From Riptortus pedestris (Eukaryota; Arthropoda; Insecta; Hemiptera; Alydidae), in the NCBI GenBank assembly GCA_019009955.1, contig CM032228.1, positions 96,592,501-96,656,500 on the forward strand: a DNA stretch of 64,000 nt, written 5' to 3'. The position numbers and the translations under genes were made by a program. This document shows positions 56,976 through 64,000 of this stretch, piece by piece (the first letter of the stretch is position 1; every line of letters begins with the position of its first letter). Under the pieces are notes generated by a model. That model was not told where the DNA came from. It ran no database searches and saw only the letters and a list, made by a program, of their open reading frames with translations.

Positions 56976-57031
56976 TCAGTAGCGCATTCTAGCGTGGAAC
57001 TAAAATGTGGTGGATATAATACACAAGTACC
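56976..57031 (-). repeat. Right arm of 2.9-kb-spaced inverted repeat
   Basis: agtagcgcattctagcgtgg, aactaaaatgtggtggatat and aatacacaagta, the reverse complement of 54030-54083. Patchy similarity continues toward the inside (taaccttcat versus ataaccttct). Confidence 0.8.
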
Positions 57032-57149
57032 CGAATTCATTTACGTTTACCCAATAAAAAGTACAACTAAAACTTGTTAAATATCAATAAACATTCAATT
57101 GAAAGCCTTGATCATAATATAAAAATATTTTAAAATCACATAAACACCA

Positions 57150-57915
57150 GGAAAAAAGTATTTGCACACTTTCTTTGTTTCTACACAAGTACAAAGGTCT
57201 GTTTGTTTACTGGTTGTTTTTTACTTCCTAGAGTATAATCCTGTTCTTTTATGTCAGTATTCGAAAATATTTCAATCATGAAAGATCTACATAATTTTAA
57301 CTGCTTTTAAATCCCAAAAACAAGTGAACTGAGTGCTGCCCCTCCCGAAAAAGTGATTTTATTGCGCTACCAACAAAAATCGTATCGTGAAATATCAGAT
57401 TTCTTGGGTATTCATTTTTCTAAAGTAAGATAGATAATTAAGAGTTATGAAGAATGAGGTTCAAATGCAAATAACCGACGCACAGGTTCTCCCAGGGTAC
57501 TAATTGAAAGAATGGCGAGCAAAATAGAACTTGAAGCTTTTAAAAATCCACCTGTAAGTGCTCGAATCAACTTCTGGGGGCCATATATGGTACTGAAAAA
57601 GCTAAACGTTTTCGTAGCAAGTGCAGCTAAATTGGGAATGCAGCATCTGTTAACATGCTAGCTGAACAATGATCCGAAACTATAATTGAAAATGTAAGCC
57701 ATGCCTTAGACCGAAATGTTCCAAAACACCAGATAACTGGAAGGCACCACCTCAAGAATCCTTTAGTATAAGAATGGAATCCAGATTTAATTAAAAACTT
57801 TGTACACTCAACGACTAGACGTTTACAAGCAATAATTAACGCTAACAGATTACATACAAAATACTAAATTTTAAAAAAAATGAAGACAAGTGTGATGTGC
57901 AAATACTTTTTTCAC
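57150..57915 (+). mobile_element. Tc1-type transposon relic
   Basis: Inverted ends: gaaaaaagtatttgcacact near 57151 and tgtgcaaatacttttttcac near 57896-57915, about 15-18 bp of match. The inner coding text is Tc1-like: an N-terminal paired-type DNA-binding part near 57340-57530 (KVILLRYQQKSYREISDFLG, then a GSNANNRRTGSPRVL block). A C-terminal scrap near 57770-57865 contains WNPDLI.NFVHSTTRRLQ and INANRLHTKY. The middle, with most of the DDE catalytic domain, is deleted. Several stops are present. Confidence 0.7.
57340..57865 (+). pseudogene. Tc1-type transposase remnant
   Basis: Only the helix-turn-helix N-terminus and the extreme C-terminus survive, joined by a large internal deletion. The PDLNP-like motif (third catalytic region of Tc1 elements) is degraded to WNPDLI. 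It is interrupted by stops and has no coding potential. Confidence 0.65.
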
Positions 57916-58044
57916 AAAATTTTTGTAAGATTTTTTTTACCGTAGTTTTATTTTACCAAGCAAAAAGTTTTCCATTCGAATTATATACGTATTCATTCAG
58001 TTTTAAATATAATTCTTATTTATAACGTTGTAACAAATTTTAAT

Positions 58045-58380
58045 CCCCCCCCCACTGTATATTAGTCTGTTAACGCTCTAGCGATCACAATTTTTTTTAT
58101 CTTTACCAAACTCGATATTTAAATGTTTTATGTAAAAAGGAAGATCTAGTTCGTTAATGGCTGAAATGGCCAGTGGAGGAGGGAGTTTAGAGGGGGGGGG
58201 GTTTCGAATATTTGAGATATCTCCGCATTACATGTCGAATCGATAAAGTATACAGAACCACTCTTATTGCAAATTTAATGTTCCAAGAATGTTGTACACA
58301 TGTTTTTTTTTCATTACCTTGATTATTGACAAAGATATTTGCACTTTTATCAGCTTTCCCTTAAGGGAGTATAGATAATT
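58045..58380 (-). repeat. Family B copy, inverted
   Basis: The plus strand shows tgttaacgctctagcgatca, aactcgatatttaaatgttt, gttcgttaatggctgaaatg, a G-tract at about 58190-58201, and aatatttgagatatctccgc. Near 58352-58374 ttatcagctttcccttaagg follows. It is the inverse order of the family B upstream part. Confidence 0.65.
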
Positions 58381-59259
58381 ACATGACTAAAACAGTCCTA
58401 GATGATAAAGGTGACCATTTGTATTTATTTTCCACGAAATAATATTGGCTATTTCCCTTGTGGAACCATCACATTCATCCCAACCATTGTATTGAATATC
58501 ATCTACATAGACAAAATGCGTATCTATTTAAGCCCGTTAACGAGGAATAGGTTAATAAATAATAGAATTAACTGAACGTCTCTCCCTACAACTTTTGATC
58601 TTGAAAGTCCAAATTCAGCATTGTCTTGTTTAGAATATTTATTTATAAAATTAAAGAAGTGAATAAATAAATAGTAAATACTATTTTTAAAGGTTTCTAT
58701 AGCAATTACTTAATTTAATTTAAAAAAAAGTTATATAGAAGAGAGATCTGTACCCCAACAATAACCTGATTTTCACTTTAAAACAAGCATGTCAAGTCTG
58801 AATAGAAAGGTGTTTCAATACTTTGTTATTATCAAGTAAAGATAATTTCGTACTTTTTTCAGTTCATTTACACAAAATACAATTTGACACTCGTCCTATA
58901 GTTTCAATTTTTTTGGAAAATGAACAAGATAAACAGTGTTTTGTTTCTTTATTTCTGATCATCCTTACAATCCCCACTGTAGTTCTTAGGGGGGAAAAAA
59001 TTAAATAAACATTTGAAATAAAATACCAAGTTTGTTAAATCCTTCAATTAAAGATTCAAGCTATACATTTTATGTATGGTTTGTATTATACAATAAAAAT
59101 ATATCTAACTAATAAACTAGCAACCTTCCTTGTTTATGCTTTCCCGAAAACAATTATGAAAAAAAAAATACACCCCTTTTACATTTTAATGTTCCCTACG
59201 CCAACAATCTCTGGATTAATAACTCCAAACCAAATTCTTTACAAGGGTAAAAGTGTATA
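58381..59259. other. Unassigned intergenic DNA
   Basis: No gene or repeat signature is recognised; the 61-62-codon frames near 58823 and 59072 lack any motif. Confidence 0.45.
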
Positions 59260-59515
59260 GTCCCCCCCCCCTCCTTGGTGGCGCACGATGCCGTCGGCGG
59301 CCATTTTGTTTTTCTAACTACCACTAACATTTTGTTTTTTAATACTTTAAAATTTCCAAAATACGCCATCGGTGGTTAAAACCGAGGGTGGGGGTTTTGT
59401 TGTTCTAACTTTATATTTTTTAACACTTTAATATTTCCAAATTAAGCCATCGGTGGTTTTAAGCGAGGGTGGGGATTATTACGAAACAAGATGGCGGCGT
59501 AAGGGAGGGGGGGAC
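59260..59515. mobile_element. 256-bp MITE with C-rich inverted ends and internal repeat
   Basis: It is flanked by TA at 59258-59259 and 59516-59517. The left end gtcccccccccc... followed by ggcggccattttgttt pairs with the right end aaacaagatggcggcgtaag followed by a G-tract and gac. Inside, a unit starting cactttaa/actttaaa with ccatcggtggtt and gcgagggtggggg-type text occurs twice, spaced about 85 bp. No coding capacity. It fits a TA-targeting Tc1/mariner-type MITE; the superfamily is not certain. Confidence 0.7.
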
Positions 59516-60387
59516 TAAACTGCACTTTAGCCCTTTACAAGATATTAATACAGCATCTTATATCCACTTGGCATAACTGGGGATTCGCATACAGAGTTAC
59601 ATTTAATACGGTTCTGTTGTTTAGGCATGATATGATAATTTATATATGTTTTGTGCGTGCGTGTATGTATGTATATATTCATTTTCGCATTTTACCAATA
59701 TATAGACATTTGAAGAGATTTTTCTTTTTTTATTATGAAGAATGAAATAAAACATTGATCCACTCAAAGCTTGTTCAGTACTGTGTGAGCCACTACAGTT
59801 TCACAAACTTGTAGACTACTCTCTTTTAAAATTGTTTATATCACGCCTGCGCCCCAAGGCATCGAAATGTGAAAATTTCCTTCTCATATTACCATTAGTT
59901 GTTAAAGATATTGAGGAAACCTATGATCTTGTTCCTGACATTTAATTTTTAATTAGTTTAATGCTATTCTTGTCATCAGAATTCTCTAAAAAAAATTGTA
60001 AAACTAGCCTTACATTTGTGCACTAATTGTGTATACCGATCATCAGCTCTACCACATTATAGCGGACGTTGCTATGATTACTGACAGATAGTCAAATTTC
60101 TTTGCCCTTGACAGCAAGACTTGCTTACGTCAGTCAATAAATATGAATTTTGTTATTCTATGGCCAAAACTTTGTTAGTTGGGTTGATTTCTCGTTTGTG
60201 ATTGATCATATTAAAGCAAATTATATTTTAAGTATTTGATTTACAATGTTTAAAATTATTAACATTCTCTGACATATTTTGATGTATTTTTAAAAAAAGT
60301 TTTAGATCGGAATTGAGTAAATTGAGCTATATTAGAGTCAATTTAATTTTAAAGTTGTTTTAATTTTTAAAAAAACAACAAATAAAC
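59516..60387. other. 5' flank of the zinc-finger gene
   Basis: No coding sequence; this stretch should hold the promoter and 5' UTR of the gene starting at 60388. No TATA box stands out above the AT-rich background. Confidence 0.4.
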
Positions 60388-60609
60388 ATGACAGTATTTG
60401 AATGTCCCCTTTGTTGTGCTGAAAATTTTGCTGATATTTGCTCTTTGGAGAATCATTTGCTAGATTTATGTGATAACATAATATGCCCTATCTGTGAATT
60501 GCAATTTAAAACAATAAGAGCTCTTGCCTTCCATTTGAGAGGAGGTTGTAACTCTGAAGTAGTTTATCAGGAGTCAGTTCCTGGATTATCAAAGGACACG
60601 GACAAACAG
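60388..60609 (+). CDS. Zinc-finger protein (ZUFSP/ZUP1-like?), exon 1
   Basis: The ATG at 60388 follows aaaataaac and starts MTVFECPLCCAENFADICSL, then ENHLLDLCDNIICPICELQF and KTIRALAFHLRGGC. There are two zinc-finger-like modules: CPLC...H, then CPIC-x12-H-x4-C (a C2HC type). The arrangement 'C..C...H..., IICP.C....FH' resembles the N-terminal fingers of the Lys63-specific deubiquitinase ZUFSP/ZUP1. Other small C2HC or ubiquitin-binding fingers would look similar. 222 nt, ends in phase 0 at donor CAG/GTAAAC. Confidence 0.75.
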
Positions 60610-61133
60610 GTAAACTTTTGAAAATTTTTGATAACTGGCATTTTGTTATTATGAACCATGCTTTATAAATTATGTCTAATTTTGTTATGGCTTTTGTGGA
60701 ACTTCAGTGTTCTGTTTTAATATCTTACAACATCTCTAATTCTGAAAGTGAAGCAGGTAAGACATCAATCATGGTGGTTTATGTGAATAGAAACTGTCAG
60801 CTGATCTTAGTCTTCATGGGACAATCTCATCTGGTTATTAAACCTAATATAATACCTGTCTAGAAATACCCTCTTCACCATCTCCTTCTTATCCTGGTGT
60901 ATACTCCTCTTCACCTTCTCCTTCTTATCCTGGTGTATACTCTGTCACTCTCCCAATGTCTTATATTACAGACGGACAAATCTTTATTATTCAAGAAGTT
61001 TTCTCATTTATCCCTCACTATCAAGAAAGAAATTGTTGGAATTCAAAAATTGTATGCATTGCCTAATTTATGATTTAATTATACACAATTTTTAAGTTTT
61101 CTTACAATTTTTATTTATTACTTATTCTTACAG

Positions 61134-61254
61134 GATGTTAAAGAAAGCAACTCTTTGAGTGAGGATCCCAGGAAAAGCAATGCTTGTAGCTCCAATGAGT
61201 ATATTAACCCCAGGACAGAAAAAAACTCATTTCAGAATGTGCCATTTTCTAATG
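61134..61254 (+). CDS. Zinc-finger protein, exon 2
   Basis: Between acceptor ttattcttacag and donor AATG/GTAAGG, 121 nt. It reads DVKESNSLSEDPRKSNACSS, then NEYINPRTEKNSFQNVPFSN, a Ser/Asn-rich linker without a domain. Its phases (0 in, 1 out) fit exons 1 and 3 exactly. That fit is the main support, since no ATG-started frame covers it. Confidence 0.7.
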
Positions 61255-63306
61255 GTAAGGAATTTCTTTGTATTCAATGTTAAATGCTCTCTTTCTACCC
61301 ATTTCATAATTATTTAAACTTTTTATACTTTATTATCTTGGAATTTTGCCCACTAAAAAGTTTTGTCAGGGGTGTTGTAGACAATGCAATTATTGTCCCC
61401 ATACTAATGCTGAAGTTCCAGATTCAAAGCCATGGATTGTACACTAGATTTTACTGGCTTTGTTATTGTACTGACTTTGTGGTTGTCATCCTTTGATACC
61501 TGCTCAGCCTTTTTAGGTAATGTAAATAGCTACTTGAATAAAGAAGTAGCATTTAGCCAGTAATACCACCAGAATACTTGGGAGTTTTAAGCTAACCATT
61601 TGGCCTTTAATGGTCTGTTTAGCTAAAGATTTTCATTTTTTCAATTTTCCTCTCTCCTCTCTCCTAAAATATCTTTTATGGTTATTGCAATTATGGAACA
61701 GGCACTGTCTAAAGTATCTGAAGATACTTTGGAAGGAAAGACTCTGCCCAAGGGACCAGACAAGAAAAGACAGAGAAATATATATATATATACTAGCTCA
61801 GATACCCGGCTTCGCTCGGGAATTCGTTTGAGTCTGAACGGTGATGGTATACTTTTGGCAAGGCTTTACTTTGCACAATATTTTGACATTTACCCGTCCC
61901 AGTGTTTAGGGTTAACACCCGCCGTTTCTGTGGATTTGTTAATAATAAAATTATTTTTTTATGTAAGACTTCACTGTCCTGCATATTGTCATATTTCCTG
62001 TTTCCTGTGCATTATGCATAGATTTGAATTATTAATGAGAAAATATTGACATACATTTGAATCAATTTATTCATTTGAGGTACCTGGTAGTTCATATTCA
62101 AAAAAAAAGTGTTGAGCAAATTTCTCTAAATAACAAAATAAACAACTTTTGTTATGTGCATATTTGCCGAAACCCCAATAGGATATCACTATTTTTAATT
62201 TCAGGCCTCCCTTATAACCCCCACCCCTGCCCGTCCCTAGAAATAGTATGGCTTATTATCAGGAAGGCGTTCGTCCTAATACACATACTGAGTGTTTTAT
62301 TTAGTTCGTTTGAGTCTTTTGTGCCCAATAAAATTGTTGACTCCCGCTATAAGTTTTAGTGTATAACGCCTTTATACTTCAGTATAAGACGATAGTGTAT
62401 ATAAAAAACGTTTCTCTAAATAACAAAATAAACAACTTTTGTTATGTGCATATTTGCTGAAAAAGCAATAGGAAACGAAATATCGCTATTTTTAATGTCA
62501 GGCCTTCCATATAACCCCCCACTCCTGCCCGTCCCTAGAAATGTTAGTATGGCTTATTATAAGGAAGGCGTTAGTGCTAATTCACATACCGAGTCTGGTT
62601 TAGTTCGGTTGAGTCTTTTGTGCCAAATAAAATTGTGAACTTCCGCTATAGTTTTTAGCGTATAACTCATTTATACTTCCGTATAAGGCAAAAGTGCAAA
62701 TAACAAAAGTTACTCTAAATAACAAAATGAACAACTTTTGTTATGTACATATTTGCTGAAAAAGCAATAGGAAACGAATTATCGCTATTTTTAATTTCAG
62801 GCCTCCCTTATAACCCCCACTCCTATTTGTCTTAGAGAATATTAATATAGCCTAAAGTCTAAGTTGGGCTAGTAGTAATATACATACCAAGTTTCATAAA
62901 ATTTGGTTCAGCCGTTTATGCGTGAAAAGGTAACAAACATACACGAAAGAAAAAAATGCAGTTATGGTGTCTATGACATGTGAAACGAAAAGTTATCGTG
63001 AAATTTCGCGAAAAAAAATCAATGTACAGACAGAGGTTACAATTTTATATATATATATACACACACAAAAAGATACTATAAATAGTATTGTCAGTGATGA
63101 AATAGATCAATGCCTCCTAGTAGGACTACTCCCAAAGCTGCTGTTTGTGATAGAAACATTTGAACTCGGACCCTCCAGGAAAGTATGGTGGTTATTTCCC
63201 CCTTATGTGGATACTCTGTGAATTACGTAAGAATTCAGTTACAATTAGTAAACACTTTCTTATTTGTTGTAATGATTCAAATTCTGTGTGTATTTTTTTG
63301 TTATAG
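61255..63306 (+). other. Intron 2 of the zinc-finger gene
   Basis: 2.05 kb, GTAAGG...GTTATAG. More than half is family A copy 6, inserted within the intron in opposite orientation. The open frames near 61284, 61610, 61678, 62057 and 62444 lie in intron or repeat and are not genes. Confidence 0.7.
61793..63058 (-). mobile_element. Family A Helitron-like element, copy 6 (three internal units)
   Basis: The plus strand starts ctagctcagatacccggctt followed by cgctcggg, and ends aggttacaattttatatata. Unit markers on the plus strand (cctcccttataacccccac and variants) lie near 62206, 62504 and 62803. The 3' hairpin cccgagcgaagccggg and CTAG plus T are intact. A short TA tract flanks both ends. Confidence 0.72.
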
Positions 63307-63512
63307 CTTCAGATCCAACTGGGAGTAACATAAATCCAGATACACAAAATGATGAAGTGTTTCAAAATGAATCTGATTTTATGAATGGAGATGCCATTAC
63401 ATGTTCCGAGTCTCTTTATATGTGCTCTGTTTGTAACATAACATTTTTATCAATTGAGGATCATTTAAATAAATTTCATCAAGATGAAAATGTTCTTGTT
63501 GATGTTCTTTCG
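63307..63512 (+). CDS. Zinc-finger protein, exon 3 (gene continues past the window)
   Basis: Acceptor gttatag, donor TCG/GTTAGT, 206 nt. Entry phase 1 forms Ala with the last base of exon 2, and exit is phase 0. It reads ASDPTGSNINPDTQNDEVFQ, NESDFMNGDAITCSES, then a finger LYMCSVCNITFLSIEDHLNK and FHQDENVLVDVLS. The finger is C-x2-C-x9-H-x4-H, three residues shorter than a standard C2H2 loop. Further fingers or a catalytic domain would be expected in later exons. Confidence 0.75.
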
Positions 63513-64000
63513 GTTAGTATTCTCATTTGCTTGCTTTAAACAAAAATCTTGTTTAGAACTGTTTTTATTTAGTTGGATGGTTGGAATCTCCTGTTATTTG
63601 TTTTGTAAGAGAATCAACACCTTAAACTTCTGACAAATTTCCTGTTGTCTTATCTATTAATACAAAATGCTAAATGTTTTTATTTGCTATGTTTTACAAA
63701 AAATGTGTAGTTAGATATTTTTGAATTTTTTTTTAGTAATTTTGAAACCTTAAAACATTCTACTCATTTTTATTAATATCTTTGGAAATACCTTTTTTTA
63801 TGTTAATAATTATGAAAATAGCTGGCATGACTGAAAAAATCAGTTGCAAGGAAAACTTAAAATTGTGTCCTTATTTTTTGTATGGCCTGATATTAATAAT
63901 CAAGTTTCATTATTTTAGAATGAAATTTCCAAGATATGCTTACCTATTTTACCCCGTACCATACTTATTTTCATAACGACTGAAATATTTTTGAATAATG
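63513..64000 (+). other. Start of intron 3 of the zinc-finger gene
   Basis: It begins GTTAGT. I see no further exon before the window ends; the frame at 63782 has no recognisable motif. Confidence 0.5.

Noticed and set aside
60708..60756. Candidate extra exon between zinc-finger exons 1 and 2 (cttcag ... GCAG/GTAAGA)
   Set aside because: It has splice-like borders but is 49 nt long, so joining it to exon 2 shifts the frame and gives an immediate stop. Direct joining of exons 1 and 2 keeps phase.

Overview
The window is arthropod nuclear DNA: AT-rich, gene-poor and crowded with transposable elements. It has spliced genes with GT/AG introns, an intronless ZMYND10 homologue, metazoan-type WTAP exons, and arthropod-style BEL/Pao, Ty3/gypsy, mariner, pogo, Tc1 and piggyBac-like elements. 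I cannot say from sequence alone whether it is an insect, a chelicerate or another arthropod. The roughly 19 kb first intron of WTAP and the repeat load suggest a fairly large genome.

Three host genes can be supported. (1) A ZMYND10 homologue, one uninterrupted 426-codon frame on the minus strand (12908-14188), is a dynein-arm assembly factor with a C-terminal MYND zinc finger. (2) A complete WTAP / female-lethal(2)d homologue on the minus strand has five coding exons between 52065 and 24886. They join in phase to a 373-residue protein, the scaffold of the m6A mRNA methyltransferase complex. (3) The first three coding exons of a C2H2/C2HC zinc-finger gene on the plus strand (60388-63512) run off the right edge. 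Their layout recalls ZUFSP/ZUP1, but the identity is uncertain.

Layout. 1-5 kb: a TTAA-flanked piggyBac-like non-autonomous element inside an older repeat, simple repeats, a LINE scrap, and a Helitron-like repeat. 5-9.6 kb: a decayed Ty3/gypsy element (minus strand) whose LTR was split by a pogo-type DNA transposon. 10.8-11.4 kb: a solo LTR with a 5-bp target duplication. 11.4-16 kb: several tRNA-derived SINE copies around ZMYND10. 16.3-20.6 kb: a broken BEL/Pao element interrupted by about 2 kb of younger repeats. 20.6-24.8 kb: repeats and a LINE tail fossil. 24.9-52.1 kb: WTAP, whose introns hold repeats, two long foldback palindromes, a nearly complete but disabled mariner, and microsatellites. 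53.9-57 kb: two head-to-tail Helitron-like elements bracketed by an inverted repeat. 57.1-59.5 kb: a Tc1 relic and a 256-bp MITE. 60.1-64 kb: the zinc-finger gene with another Helitron-like copy in intron 2.

The three host genes share no obvious pathway. The most distinctive content is repeat biology. Family A is a Helitron-like repeat whose 3' end is a GC hairpin followed by CTAG. It carries an internal unit of about 297 bp present 1, 2, 3, 3, 3 or 4 times in the six larger copies. Family B is a second dispersed repeat with a C-rich tract, a (TA)n core and a palindromic terminus. Nested insertions can be dated relative to each other using paralogous empty sites within the same window.
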